Shown: in pieces, positions 51,656 to 63,989 of the stretch
How positions within the stretch are numbered: position 1 is the first letter of the stretch
Layout of the letters: each line of letters starts with the position of its first letter
Source: DATJZG01 sp035499295
GTDB lineage: Bacteria; Myxococcota; Myxococcia; Myxococcales; Anaeromyxobacteraceae
Assembly (NCBI GenBank): GCA_035499295.1
Contig: DATJZG010000140.1
Location: forward strand, 1 to 64,000
DNA: 64,000 nucleotides
Direction: 5' to 3'
The notes under the pieces: generated by a model
Seen by the model: the letters and a program-made list of their open reading frames with translations, nothing else
Databases searched by the model: none
What the model was told of the DNA's origin: nothing
Made by a program: the position numbers and the translations under genes

Positions 51656-52878
51656 GCGCGTTCCGCGTGCGCGCCCACGACCGGTCGGGAGCCGCGCAGG
51701 AACGTCTCGATGCGCTCGGCGGCGAGCCGGATGCGCGGCTCGTCCTCGATGAGGGCGATGCGCACGTGCCCGTCGCCGGCCTGGCCGAAGCCGACGCCCG
51801 GTGCCACCGCCACCCCGGCCTCGTCGATGAGCCGCTTCGCGAACTCGAGCGAGCCCAGGGCGCGGAAGGGCTCGGGGATGGGGACCCAGGCGAACATGCT
51901 CGCCGCCGGCGGCGGGACCTTCCACCCTGCCGCGCCGAAGTGTCGCACCAAGGCGTCGCGCCGGGCCCGGTAGCGCTCCCGGATGACGGCCACGTCGCCG
52001 TCGCACTCGTCGAGCGCCACTACCGCGGCCCGCTGCACCGCCCCGAAGAGCCCGTAGTCGAGGTAGCTCTTCACCCGCGCCGCGGCGGCCACGAGCGCCG
52101 CGTTGCCGGCGGCGAAGCCCACGCGCCACCCCGGCATGTTGTAGCTCTTCGAGAGCGACATGAACTCGAGGGTGCGGTCGCGGGCCCCGGGGACCTGCAG
52201 CATCGCCGGGGCGGGCCCGCCGTCGAAGACGATGTCGCAGTAGGCGAGGTCCGAGATGATGAAGAGGTCGCGGGCCTCCGCGAAGCGCACGATCTTCTGG
52301 AAGAGGTCGGGGGTGGCGATGGCGGCCGAGGGGTTGCCGGGGAAGTTCACCACCAGCCCGCGCGGGCGCCGCTCCGACTTCTCGGCCACCGCGAGGAGGG
52401 ACTCCATGAAGTCGACGCCGGGGCCGACCGGCACCGGGATGGTCTCGGCGCCCGCCAGGATGGCCCCGAAGGCGTGGATGGGGTAGGTGGGCGTGGGCGC
52501 GAGCACCGCGTCCCCCGCCGAGAGGAAGGCGGTGAGGGCGTGGCCGATCCCCTCCTTCGAGCCGATGGAGATGAGGACCTCCCGCTCGGGATCGACTTCC
52601 ACTCCGTGGCGCCGCTTCCACCAGCGCGCTGCCGCGCCGCGGAGTTCGGGGATGCCGCGCGGGTTCAGGTAACGGTGCATCCTGGAGTCGCCCGCCGCGG
52701 TGCGGAGCGCCTCCACCACCCGCGCGGGCGTGGGCTGGTCCGGGTTCCCCATGGAGAAATCGACGACGTCGACCCCGCGGGCGATGGCGGCGTCGCGCAG
52801 CCGGTCGGTAATGGTGAACACGTAAAGCGGCAGCCGCTTCACGCGGGCGAAGGTCTCGGGATCCGTGAACGTTTTCAT
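51652..52878 (-). CDS. PLP-dependent aminotransferase (AlaC/LL-DAP aminotransferase-like)
   Basis: 408 residues from ATG 52878. Class I fold: N-terminal substrate arm ('FTITDRLRDAAIARGVDVVDF'-like, split), 'NPDQPTPARVVEAL', 'PTPTYPIHAFGAILAG', 'LVVNFPGNPSAAIATPD', PLP lysine Lys244 in 'SLSKSYNMPGWRVGF', and 'RIALIEDEPRI' near the end. Related enzymes are glutamate-pyruvate (AlaC) or LL-diaminopimelate aminotransferases; substrate is not settled by sequence. It is translationally coupled to thrC, which argues for an amino-acid biosynthesis role. Confidence 0.93.
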   Translation of the reverse strand: MKTFTDPETFARVKRLPLYVFTITDRLRDAAIARGVDVVDFSMGNPDQPTPARVVEALRTAAGDSRMHRYLNPRGIPELRGAAARWWKRRHGVEVDPEREVLISIGSKEGIGHALTAFLSAGDAVLAPTPTYPIHAFGAILAGAETIPVPVGPGVDFMESLLAVAEKSERRPRGLVVNFPGNPSAAIATPDLFQKIVRFAEARDLFIISDLAYCDIVFDGGPAPAMLQVPGARDRTLEFMSLSKSYNMPGWRVGFAAGNAALVAAAARVKSYLDYGLFGAVQRAAVVALDECDGDVAVIRERYRARRDALVRHFGAAGWKVPPPAASMFAWVPIPEPFRALGSLEFAKRLIDEAGVAVAPGVGFGQAGDGHVRIALIEDEPRIRLAAERIETFLRGSRPVVGAHAERA

Positions 52879-52960
52879 TGGGGGCCGACCAATTTGCCCG
52901 GAACCTTCCTCCTTGGCAAGACCTGGGAGGCGTCCCCGCGGCGACCGACGGTGGCGTCCC

Positions 52961-53485
52961 CTAGCGCGCGGTGCGGACCCCGCAGGCGATGCAGACCGTC
53001 CCCAGGGTGGGGGTGCCGCAGGAGCGGCAGGGAACCGGCACCCTCGCCGCCTCGGCGGCCGTGGCCGCCTCGCGCGGGAGCCGCATCCCGCAGCGGAAGC
53101 AGAAGATCTCGGTGGGCGGGGCCGGGGTGCGGCAATACCGGCAGGCGAACGCCGCCGCCGGCTCGCGCCCATCGTCCGGGACGGGCTCGGCGAGCGTGGG
53201 CTCGAGGCCTGCGAGGGGCTCCACCGCGGGGTTCACCCGGGCCGCGAGCGTGGGCTCGACCGCCACCGGGTCCGGCGGCAGGTCCCCGGCCTGCACGTAC
53301 CGGGTGGGCTCCACCTCCGGGAGGCGCTCCCCCTCGGCGGCCGCCCCGGCGAACAGCGTCGGCTCGAGGCCGGGCAGGGGCTCGACCTCGACCCGGGTGC
53401 CCGCTCCGCCCTCGAGCCGGTGACCGCAGACGGCGCACTCTCCGCCCTCTCGAGCTTCGGTCTCGCAGACGGGACAGGCGGGCAT
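52961..53485 (-). CDS. Zinc-ribbon protein with an 18-residue EPT repeat
   Basis: 174 residues from ATG 53485. Three Cys pairs form zinc-ribbon knuckles: CPVC-x12-CAVC at residues 4-20, CRYC and CFRC at 115-132, CRSC and CIAC at 153-168. Between the first and second lies an acidic, Pro-rich segment in which Glu-Pro-Thr occurs at 41-43, 59-61, 77-79 and 95-97, spaced exactly 18 residues apart. No signal peptide or transmembrane segment is seen, so it is cytoplasmic. It follows pcm and precedes the aminotransferase on the minus strand. The function is unknown. Confidence 0.82.
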   Translation of the reverse strand: MPACPVCETEAREGGECAVCGHRLEGGAGTRVEVEPLPGLEPTLFAGAAAEGERLPEVEPTRYVQAGDLPPDPVAVEPTLAARVNPAVEPLAGLEPTLAEPVPDDGREPAAAFACRYCRTPAPPTEIFCFRCGMRLPREAATAAEAARVPVPCRSCGTPTLGTVCIACGVRTAR

Positions 53486-53534
53486 CGAGGTCGAATGATA
53501 CCACCGCGCCGCCTCGGACAGCCGTCCCTGCGGT

Positions 53535-54167
53535 TCAGTGGAGGGCGGGGCGGGCGGGGACGAGGGGGACGAAGCGCACGGGCAGGATCTCCCGCACCGA
53601 CATCCTCCCACCTTCCCCCTTCTCGACCGAAAGGAGCTCCTGGACGCGGTCGGCGGGCCCCACCGGGACGACCATCCTTCCGCCCGGGGCGAGCTGCGCG
53701 AAGAGGGCCTCGGGCACCTCCTCGGGCGCCGCGGTGACGAGGACCCGGTCGAAGGGAGCCTCCTCCGGCCACCCGAGAGTGCCGTCGCCGACGCGGAGCC
53801 TCACGTTCTCGAGCGCGAGCGCCCCGAGCAGCACCTCGGCGGCTCGGGCGGCGAGGTCGGGGACTACCTCCATCGACAGGACCTGCCCGGCGAGGAGCGA
53901 GAGCAGCGCCGTCTGGTAGCCCGAGCCGGTGCCGACCTCGAGCACCTTCTCGCCGCCCCGCAAGCCGAGTTCCTCCGTCATCCGCGCGGTCACGTAGGGT
54001 TGGGAGATCGTCTGGTCGTGCCCGATGGGGAGCGGCCGGTCGTCGTCCGCCTCCAGGCGGAGCGCCGGCGGCACGAAGAGGCGCCGCTCCACCTGCGCGA
54101 TCGCCCACAGCACCCGCTCGTCGCGGATGCCTCGTTCGAAGAGCTCCAGGGCGAGCGTCCGGCTCAT
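53535..54167 (-). CDS. pcm: Protein-L-isoaspartate O-methyltransferase
   Basis: 210 residues. Repairs isoaspartyl damage in proteins with S-adenosylmethionine. Motif I 'VLEVGTGSGYQTALLS' and the substrate-binding 'DQTISQPYVTARMTEEL' are typical, and 'FVPLVPARP' closes the fold. It starts 12 bases after recG stop on the same strand, and the zinc-ribbon gene follows 49 bases later. The ATG is at 54167. The call is strong. Confidence 0.96.
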   Translation of the reverse strand: MSRTLALELFERGIRDERVLWAIAQVERRLFVPPALRLEADDDRPLPIGHDQTISQPYVTARMTEELGLRGGEKVLEVGTGSGYQTALLSLLAGQVLSMEVVPDLAARAAEVLLGALALENVRLRVGDGTLGWPEEAPFDRVLVTAAPEEVPEALFAQLAPGGRMVVPVGPADRVQELLSVEKGEGGRMSVREILPVRFVPLVPARPALH

Positions 54168-54179
54168 CGTCCCCGCACC

Positions 54180-56738
54180 CTACCCGACCCGGGCGAGGGA
54201 GAGCCGCTCGGCGAAGCGGGCGAGCGCCTCTCCGGCGGCGCGGTGCTCCGGGCGGGAGAGCTCAGGGTCGGTACTCGCCAGGCGGAAGGCCTCCTCCCGG
54301 GCCTCGTCGAGGATGGCCTCGTCGCGGTAGAGGTCGGCGACGTCGAAGAGCGGGAGGCCGGCCTGCCGGGTCCCCAAGAGCTCGCCCGGCCCGCGGATGC
54401 GCAGGTCGGCCCGGGCGATCTCGAACCCGTCGTGCGAGCGGGTCATGGTGCGCAGCCGCTCGCGCCCCTCGTCGCCGGCGCGCGCGTAGTGGGCGACGAG
54501 GAGGCAGTGGCTCTGTGCCGCTCCCCGCCCCACCCGGCCGCGCAGCTGGTGGAGCTGCGAGAGGCCGAAGCGCTCGGCGTGCTCCACGATCATCACCGTG
54601 GCGTTCGGCACGTCCACCCCCACCTCGATGACGGTGGTGGCGACGAGCACCCGGGTCTCCCCCTGCCGGAAGCGCTCCATCGCCTCCTGCTTCTCCTCCG
54701 ACCGCATCTTCCCGTGCAGCAGCCCCACCCGGAAGGGGTGGAGGACGCTCCGGAGCTCCTCGGCCCCGCCGGTGGCGTCGGCGAGGTCGCTCTTCTCGGA
54801 CTCCTCCACGAGCGGGTAGACGACGAAGACCTGGCGGCCGGCCTCGAGCTCCCGGCGCGCCACCTCGTAGGCCTTCTTGCGCTGGCTGTCCCCGAAGGCT
54901 CGCGTCGCGACCGGCGTCCGGCCGGGCGGGAGCCCGGTGATCTTCGACTGGTCGAGGTCGCCGTAGAAAGCGAGCGCCAGGGTGCGCGGGATGGGGGTGG
55001 CGGTCATCACCAGCACGTCGGGGCGGGCGCCCTTGCCCATGAGCCGGGCGCGCTGCAGGACGCCGAAGCGGTGCTGCTCGTCCACCACCGCGAGCCCGAG
55101 CCTCTCGAATGCCACCTCCTCCTCCAGGAGCGCATGGGTGCCGACGGCGATGCGCGCCTCCCCGCTGCGCACCGACCGGCGCGCCCGCTGCTGCCCCTTC
55201 CCCCGCGCCTGGGCCGCCACGAGCGCCACCTCCACCCCGGCCGCCTTCGCCCAGGCGGTCAGGTTCCGCGCATGCTGCTCGGCCAGGATCTCGGTGGGCA
55301 CCATGAGCGCCGCCTGGAAGCCGGAGCGGACGGCGAGCATCATGGCGAGGAAGGCGACCGCCGTCTTGCCGCTCCCGACGTCGCCCTGCAGGAGCCGGTT
55401 CATCGGCTCGGGCCGGCCCATGTCGTCGGCGATCTCCTCGAAGGCGCGCGCCTGCGCGGGGGTGAGCTCGAAGGGGAGGAGGCGGAGCGCCTCGGCCCGC
55501 CGCGCCTCCGCCACGTCGAAGGCGATCCCCGGCTCCCGCCTGAGCCCGCGGCGGCGAAGCGCGAGGGAGAGCTGCAGGAAGAACAGCTCCTCGAACACCA
55601 GCCGCCGGAAGGCGGGAGTGGCCCGGGCGGCCGCCGCCGCCTCGTCCGTCCCCGACGGGGGAAAATGGGCCTGCGCGAGCGCCTCGGCCCGGGCGAGGAG
55701 GCCGCGCCGGGCCCTCACCTCGGGGGGAAGGTCCTCGACGGCGAGCGGCGCCCACTCCTCGCAGAGCCGCTTCATGAGCTTGCGCAGCGCCGGGTGCTGG
55801 TAGTCGGCCGGCCCGGAGTAGAAGGGCACGATGCGCCCGAAGTTGGCCGAGTCGCCCTGGGAGAGCTTCTCCACCTCCGGCTGCGCCATCTGCCGGGTGC
55901 CGCCGTATCCCTCGCTCACCGCGCCCGACACGAGCAGCGAGTCCCCCGCCGTGAACTGCTTTTGGCGCCAGGGTGGCGGGTTGAAGAAGACGAGGTCGAG
56001 CCGACCGCTCGGGTCCGAGGCCGTCACCTTGATCATCGGCTTCCCGTTCCGCATCCGGGCCTGCCGGACCGCCTTGACGGTGACGACCGCGATCCCATCC
56101 TCGCCGGCGCGGAGCTCCGCCACTGCCCGCATCTCTGTCCGGTCCTGGTAGGACTTGGGCCAGAACCCGAGGGCGGCCTCCACCGTGGCGCGCCCCCGCT
56201 CCTCCAGGAGGGCGCGGGGGGCGGGGTGGAGCCCGACGACCGAGTCGAGCGGCGTGGCGAGCCGCGCGCGGCGCTCTTCCCGGCCCGCGGCCGAACCGGG
56301 GTCGGGTAGCGGCTTTGGCGGCGGGGCCGCCCGCGGCTCCCCCTCCCGCCTCCTCGGCGGCGGGCCTGTTCGCGCGGCCGCGCTGGCGCCCTCCTCCGCG
56401 GCGGTGGCGAGGCGGGCGCGCCTCGCCAGGTCCTCCACCTCGGGGGGGACGGGCACGAGCGACGCCAGGCTCGCGGCGATGCGGCAGAGCGCGTCGCGGC
56501 GCCTCGGCCCTGGGAGCCGGTCGAACTGGCTCGCCTCGGAGGAGAGCCGCGACAGGGCGGGGCTCTCCGGCGCGCCGGCGGCCCGGGCTCGCTCCACCAC
56601 GCCGCGCACCGTGTCCCCGAGGTGGCCGAGCCGGGCTAGCCCCTCGGGGTCCTGGCGGGCGGCGAAGCGAAGCGGCGCGACGAGCGCCCCGAGCTCGCGA
56701 GCGCCCGCCGGGGTCCCGGCGGCTTCCCTCGGCGCCAT
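54180..56738 (-). CDS. recG: ATP-dependent DNA helicase RecG
   Basis: 852 residues, with about 150 residues more than E. coli RecG at the N-terminus (Ala/Glu/Arg-rich, ending 'PPPKPLPDP'). The wedge/OB domain has 'VVTVKAVRQARMRNGKPMI', and the helicase core has Walker A 'GDVGSGKTAVAFLAMML', Walker B DEQH in 'AVVDEQHRFGVLQRARLMG', 'MTATPIPRTLALAFYGDL' and motif VI 'QLRGRVGRGAAQSHC'. It regresses stalled replication forks and resolves branched DNA. An SOS-linked role is not shown here. The ATG is at 56738. Confidence 0.96.
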   Translation of the reverse strand: MAPREAAGTPAGARELGALVAPLRFAARQDPEGLARLGHLGDTVRGVVERARAAGAPESPALSRLSSEASQFDRLPGPRRRDALCRIAASLASLVPVPPEVEDLARRARLATAAEEGASAAARTGPPPRRREGEPRAAPPPKPLPDPGSAAGREERRARLATPLDSVVGLHPAPRALLEERGRATVEAALGFWPKSYQDRTEMRAVAELRAGEDGIAVVTVKAVRQARMRNGKPMIKVTASDPSGRLDLVFFNPPPWRQKQFTAGDSLLVSGAVSEGYGGTRQMAQPEVEKLSQGDSANFGRIVPFYSGPADYQHPALRKLMKRLCEEWAPLAVEDLPPEVRARRGLLARAEALAQAHFPPSGTDEAAAAARATPAFRRLVFEELFFLQLSLALRRRGLRREPGIAFDVAEARRAEALRLLPFELTPAQARAFEEIADDMGRPEPMNRLLQGDVGSGKTAVAFLAMMLAVRSGFQAALMVPTEILAEQHARNLTAWAKAAGVEVALVAAQARGKGQQRARRSVRSGEARIAVGTHALLEEEVAFERLGLAVVDEQHRFGVLQRARLMGKGARPDVLVMTATPIPRTLALAFYGDLDQSKITGLPPGRTPVATRAFGDSQRKKAYEVARRELEAGRQVFVVYPLVEESEKSDLADATGGAEELRSVLHPFRVGLLHGKMRSEEKQEAMERFRQGETRVLVATTVIEVGVDVPNATVMIVEHAERFGLSQLHQLRGRVGRGAAQSHCLLVAHYARAGDEGRERLRTMTRSHDGFEIARADLRIRGPGELLGTRQAGLPLFDVADLYRDEAILDEAREEAFRLASTDPELSRPEHRAAGEALARFAERLSLARVG

Positions 56739-56759
56739 CGCCCTCCCGACGGACGGGGC

Positions 56760-57266
56760 CTACGCCGGCTGGGCCGGGAGGTCCTCGTCGACGAACTCCA
56801 CCGAGCAGATCTCGTACTCGCGCACGCCGCCCGGGGCCTGCACCTTCACCACGTCTCCTTCGCTCTTGCCGATGAGAGCGCGGGCGATGGGGCTCGTGAT
56901 GCTGATCTTCCCCTGCTTCAGGTCCGCCTCGAGCTCGCCGACGATGCGGTAGAGCACCTCGTCCCCGCCCTGGCTGTCGGAGAGCGTCACGGTGGCGCCG
57001 AACACCACCCGGTCGCCCGAGAGCCGGGAGATGTCGATCACCTCGGAGGTCGCGATCCAGTGCTCGATCTGGGCGATGCGCCCCTCGATGTGCGACTGCT
57101 TCTCCTTCGCCGCGTGGTACTCGGCGTTCTCGGAGAGGTCACCGTGGGAGCGAGCCTCCGCGATCTCCTTCACGATGCGCGGGCGCTCCGCGGCCTTGAG
57201 GCGCTTCAGCTCTTCCTTGAGACGCGCCAGGCCGCCCTTGGTAATGGGCTGGCGGGAGTTCGACAT
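56760..57266 (-). CDS. greA: Transcription elongation factor GreA
   Basis: 168 residues, usual length. The N-terminal antiparallel coiled coil ('GLARLKEELKRLKAAERP', 'LSENAEYHAAKEKQSHIE') enters the RNA polymerase channel, with 'ARSHGDLSENAEYHAAKE' carrying the tip acids, and the C-terminal domain has 'ITSPIARALIGKSEGDVV'. It rescues stalled polymerase by stimulating transcript cleavage. It is followed by recG on the same strand. ATG at 57266. Confidence 0.97.
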   Translation of the reverse strand: MSNSRQPITKGGLARLKEELKRLKAAERPRIVKEIAEARSHGDLSENAEYHAAKEKQSHIEGRIAQIEHWIATSEVIDISRLSGDRVVFGATVTLSDSQGGDEVLYRIVGELEADLKQGKISITSPIARALIGKSEGDVVKVQAPGGVREYEICSVEFVDEDLPAQPA

Positions 57267-57543
57267 TCGGCTTCCACCTTCCGAGTAAGGATGTCACGAC
57301 CGCCCTCGGCTATGTGGCAAAGCGGCCCCGCTTCTATTCATAGCGCGGCGGCGACGTCGCGCCCTGTCATCGCCGCATTGGACTGCGAGGTCCGCGAGCC
57401 TCCGGCTCGCCCCTTTCTTCCGCAATTCCGGGCGGTTCCGCCGACCGAGCCGGATACAGAGCGCCCCCATGAGCTCCGGGCGCCTTTCCCTTCTACCCGC
57501 ACTGCCGGGCCGCGTCGACATCCGCGCCAGGGTTCTCCCGCTC

Positions 57544-60792
<3,249 letters not shown>

Positions 60793-60863
60793 CGGCGGCG
60801 GACCCTAGCACAACGCTCGGACGGTCGAAACGCATCCCAAAGGTGCGCTAGGCTTCGTCTTCC

Positions 60864-61592
60864 ATGCTCCCCCTCCTCCCTCTCCTCGCCCTGCTCCGGG
60901 CCCAGTCCGGGGCGCCGCCCTCGCCCGACGCACCTGCCGACCGACCGGCCCCCGCAGCCGTCCCGGCGGAGGTGCCGCCCGAGGAGCCCTCCGCCCCGCC
61001 CCGGAAGGCGAGCGAGCCCGCCGCGCCCTCCCCGGAGAGGCCACCCCCCCCGGCCGCCGAAGAGACGGGGGGTGCCGGACCTCCGGCCGAGGCGAGGCCT
61101 GCCCGTTCCCTCCCGCTCCCCGCCCGCCCCGCCGGAGGCGGCGCTACCGCCGCGGCGGCCCCGGCCCCGCCCGGCCCGGCGAAGGCTGCCCCGGCCCCGA
61201 AGGGACCCGGGCGCGCCCCGGAGCGAGTCGAGGTGGCCGCCGCCGCCTTGCGCTTCGCCCAGGCCCTCGCCTCCCGGCGGGCCACCGAGGTCGCCGGGCT
61301 CTGCGCCCAGAACTTCTCCTTCGACGGGCACACCACCTCGGGCGCGGAGGGCGTCCGGGCGCGCTGGCAGGAGATCCTCGGCTCCCGCGAGGGTGGTCCG
61401 GAGGCGCTGCTCGACCTGGCCGTGCTGCCGGCGAGCGAGGCTCAAGCCCGGCTCGGGAAGCCCCCCCGGCGGATCGCGCCCCTCGTCACCGGGGCGTCCT
61501 GGGTCGCCGTCGCGAACCTCTCCGGGCGCCCGGTCGTGATCGTCTTCGGCCGCCAGGGCGGCGGCTGGGTGGCGACGGGGATCGACGGATAG
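60864..61592 (+). CDS. Secreted Pro/Ala-rich protein with C-terminal alpha+beta domain
   Basis: 242 residues. A short hydrophobic leader ('LPLLPLLALLRAQS') is followed by a disordered Pro/Ala/Glu region (about 20-110) and a globular domain (about 115-242) with 'ALRFAQALASRRATEVAGLC' and 'ISWVAVANL'-like strand ('ASWVAVANLSG') and 'VVIVFGRQGGGWVATGIDG'. The domain could be NTF2-like (SnoaL), but this is only a suggestion. It is divergent from carB and convergent with the aminotransferase gene. Confidence 0.75.
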   Translation: MLPLLPLLALLRAQSGAPPSPDAPADRPAPAAVPAEVPPEEPSAPPRKASEPAAPSPERPPPPAAEETGGAGPPAEARPARSLPLPARPAGGGATAAAAPAPPGPAKAAPAPKGPGRAPERVEVAAAALRFAQALASRRATEVAGLCAQNFSFDGHTTSGAEGVRARWQEILGSREGGPEALLDLAVLPASEAQARLGKPPRRIAPLVTGASWVAVANLSGRPVVIVFGRQGGGWVATGIDG

Positions 61593-61646
61593 GCGGCCGC
61601 CCGCGCGAAGGAGGGCCACTCGACCGATCGGGCGGGATGCCGCCTG

Positions 61647-62846
61647 CTAGCGGAGGCTCTTCACCGCGGCGGCGATCCGGTCGACGCCCTTGTCGATCTG
61701 CTCGAGCGAGATGGCGAACGAGAGCCGCATGTAGCCCGGGGCCCCGAACGCGGAGCCGGGGACGGCCGCCACCTTGTGCTCGTCGAGCAGGTAGGCGACG
61801 AACCGGTCGTCGGTGCCCACCGGCTCGGAGGCCCCTGGGATCTTCCGCCCCAGGACATTCCCGAGGTAGGGGAAGGCGTAGAAGGCGCCGCCCGGGTCGA
61901 AGCAGGTCACCCCCTCGATGGCGTTCAGCCGCTCGACGATGTGGCGGCGCCGGTCGTCGAAGATCTTCCGCATGCGCTCCACCTCGTCGTCGATGGGGAG
62001 CGTCAGCGCCGCCAGGGCCGCCTTCTGGGAGATGGAGGTCGGGTTGGAGGTGGAGTTGTCCTGGAGCTTCTGCATCGCGCTGATGAGCGGCTGCGGCCCG
62101 GCGGTCCAGCCGATGCGCCAGCCCGTCATCGCGTAGGTCTTGGAGACGCCGTTCACCAGCACCACCTGGGGATGCAGCCCCGGGTCGACGGTGAGCACGT
62201 TCTCGAACTGGCCCTTGTAGACGAGCCGGTCGTAGATGTCGTCCGTCACCACCACGATGTCCTTGCCCTTCACCTCGGTGATGATGTTCTGCAGCGTGGC
62301 CCGGCCGAAGACGGCGCCGGTCGGGTTCGAGGGGCTGTTCACAATCACCGCGCGAGTGCGCGGGGTGATGACCATGCGGATGGCGTCGTGGCTGGGCTGG
62401 AACCCGTCCTGGTGGCGCGTCTCGACGATGACCGGGACGCCGTCGGCCAGGCGCACCATGTCGGCGTAGCTCACCCAGTAGGGCGCAAAGATCACCACCT
62501 CGTCCCCGGGGTTGAGCAGGCCCTGGAAGAGGTTGTAGAGGGCGTGCTTGCCGCCGCAGCTGACGAGGATCTCCGTCGCCTTGTAGGAGATGCCGTGGTC
62601 CTGGGCGATGCGCTTGGAGATGGCCTCGCGCAGCTCGGGGATGCCGTTCGTGGGGGTGTACTTGGTGAACCCCTCGTCGATGGCCTTCGTCGCCGCCTGC
62701 TTGATGGCCTTCGGGGTGTCGAAGTCCGGCTCGCCGGCGCCGAAGCCGACGACGTCCACGCCCTTCGCCTTGAGCTCCTTGGCCTTGGCCGTGATGGCCA
62801 GGGTCGGGGAGGGCTTCACCGCATCGAGCCTCTTGGCGAGCCGCAT
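61647..62846 (-). CDS. Aspartate-type aminotransferase (class I, subgroup Ib)
   Basis: 399 residues from ATG 62846. 'GFGAGEPDFDTPKAIKQAAT' and 'KYTPTNGIPELREAIS' mark subgroup Ib aspartate aminotransferases; 'VNSPSNPTGAVF' has the conserved Asn, the PLP lysine is in 'VNGVSKTYAMTGWRIGW', and 'MRLSFAISLEQ' has the substrate-binding Arg. It should interconvert aspartate and oxaloacetate. Some relatives also use prephenate or aromatic acids. A hairpin lies in its leader at 62877-62894. A role in nitrogen metabolism near glnD is only contextual. Confidence 0.94.
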   Translation of the reverse strand: MRLAKRLDAVKPSPTLAITAKAKELKAKGVDVVGFGAGEPDFDTPKAIKQAATKAIDEGFTKYTPTNGIPELREAISKRIAQDHGISYKATEILVSCGGKHALYNLFQGLLNPGDEVVIFAPYWVSYADMVRLADGVPVIVETRHQDGFQPSHDAIRMVITPRTRAVIVNSPSNPTGAVFGRATLQNIITEVKGKDIVVVTDDIYDRLVYKGQFENVLTVDPGLHPQVVLVNGVSKTYAMTGWRIGWTAGPQPLISAMQKLQDNSTSNPTSISQKAALAALTLPIDDEVERMRKIFDDRRRHIVERLNAIEGVTCFDPGGAFYAFPYLGNVLGRKIPGASEPVGTDDRFVAYLLDEHKVAAVPGSAFGAPGYMRLSFAISLEQIDKGVDRIAAAVKSLR

Positions 62847-62876
62847 GCTCGGGTCTCCTTGACGGATGTCAGGCTG

Positions 62877-62894
62877 CTCCGGCTCGTGCCGGAG
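62877..62894 (-). other. Short hairpin in the aminotransferase leader
   Basis: CTCCGGC and GCCGGAG (7-base perfect arms, 4-base loop) lie 31 bases before the start codon on the minus strand, between coaD and the aminotransferase. No T-tract follows on the coding strand, so it is a leader structure or a weak terminator for the upstream gene. Confidence 0.35.
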
Positions 62895-62951
62895 GGGGGC
62901 GGGAGAATAGCAAGCCGGCCCGCTCTTGGGAACCGGCCGTGCCCTTCCCCG

Positions 62952-63437
62952 CTACTTCCTCGGAAACTTGCGCGCCAAGCCGGCGGCGACGTTCGCGGGG
63001 ACGAGGCCGCTCACGTCCCCGCCGTAGCTCGCCACCTCCCGAACCAGGCTGCCGGTCACGTAGAAGTAGTCCTGGCCGGTCATCACGAACACCGACTCGA
63101 ACTCCGGGTCGAGCTTGCTGTTCATGTTGGCGAGCTGGAACTCGTACTCGAAGTCGGAGACCGCCCGCAGGCCGCGCATGACGGTGTGGATCCGCCGCCG
63201 CTTGGCGTAGTCGACGAGCAGCGTCTCGAAGTGGTCCACCTCCACGCGCGGATCGTCGCCCACCGCCTCGGCGATGAGGCGCTTGCGCTCCTCCAAGGTG
63301 AAGAGCGGCTTCTTCGCCGGATTGTTGGCCACCGCCACCACCAGCCCGTCGAAGATCTTGAGGCCGCGCTGGATGAGCGAGAGGTGGCCGTTCGTGAGCG
63401 GATCGAAGGAGCCGGGGTAGATGGCGAGGCGCGACAT
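62952..63437 (-). CDS. coaD: Pantetheine-phosphate adenylyltransferase
   Basis: 161 residues, normal length. Fourth step of coenzyme A synthesis, making dephospho-CoA. The nucleotidyltransferase motif 'YPGSFDPLTNGHLSLIQRG' (TNGH in place of HxGH) and 'VMRGLRAVSDFEYEFQLA' are typical; the C-terminal signature reads 'YVTGSLVREVASYGGD'. The ATG is at 63437, and the gene is 15 bases after rsmD, a conserved rsmD-coaD pair in bacteria. Confidence 0.97.
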   Translation of the reverse strand: MSRLAIYPGSFDPLTNGHLSLIQRGLKIFDGLVVAVANNPAKKPLFTLEERKRLIAEAVGDDPRVEVDHFETLLVDYAKRRRIHTVMRGLRAVSDFEYEFQLANMNSKLDPEFESVFVMTGQDYFYVTGSLVREVASYGGDVSGLVPANVAAGLARKFPRK

Positions 63438-63452
63438 CGCGCGGAGTATCCC

Positions 63453-63989
63453 CTACTCCTTCGCGTAGATCGAGATCCCCGTGTCCCCGTAGGCGCGCCG
63501 ATCGACGAGGGCGAGCCGCCCGAAGCGGTCCGCCGGCGGCCGGCGCCGGTCGTGCTCGGCCACCGCGCGCGCCCCGGCGGTGAGGAGGCGAGGGAGCGAG
63601 GCGAGGGACTCCCCCACGTCGAGCGCGTACGGGGGGTCGAGGAAGGCGAGCGCGAACGCCTCGGGCTCGAGGACCCGGAGCGCCGCCTCCACCGTCTCGC
63701 GGCGCACCTCTACCCGGTCGGCGAAGCCGCAGGTGAGGGCGTTCTTGCGCAGGACCTCCGCCGCGAGGCGGCCCGACTCCACGCACACCGCGCGCTCGCA
63801 GCCGCGCGAGAGCGCCTCGAGGGCCAAGGCCCCGCTCCCGGCGTAGAGGTCGAGGACCGCCCCTCCGGCGAAGAACTGCCCGAGCAGGTTGAAGACGGCG
63901 CCCCGGACCTTGTCGCTCGTGGGGCGGGTGTCGCCTCCCCGGGGAGCGAGGAGGCGACGCCCGCGCGCCGTTCCCGCCACCACCCGCAC
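63453..63989 (-). CDS. rsmD: 16S rRNA (guanine966-N2)-methyltransferase
   Basis: 178 residues from a GTG at 63989 with GGAGGAG upstream at the window edge. The class I methyltransferase motif I is 'VLDLYAGSGALALEALSRG', and the catalytic 'FLDPPYALDV' is intact. The N-terminal 'RVVAGTARGRRLLAP' is the family signature. It methylates G966 of 16S rRNA during 30S assembly. Paired with coaD. Confidence 0.96.
   Translation of the reverse strand: MRVVAGTARGRRLLAPRGGDTRPTSDKVRGAVFNLLGQFFAGGAVLDLYAGSGALALEALSRGCERAVCVESGRLAAEVLRKNALTCGFADRVEVRRETVEAALRVLEPEAFALAFLDPPYALDVGESLASLPRLLTAGARAVAEHDRRRPPADRFGRLALVDRRAYGDTGISIYAKE

Noticed and set aside
57267..57543. A hidden gene between greA and carB
   Set aside because: Frames are short and lack a ribosome site; the region seems to hold only promoter or leader sequence, though I could not mark a confident promoter.
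61593..61646. Terminator between the secreted-protein gene and the aminotransferase
   Set aside because: Only a 7-base inverted repeat with a large loop and no T-tract is present.
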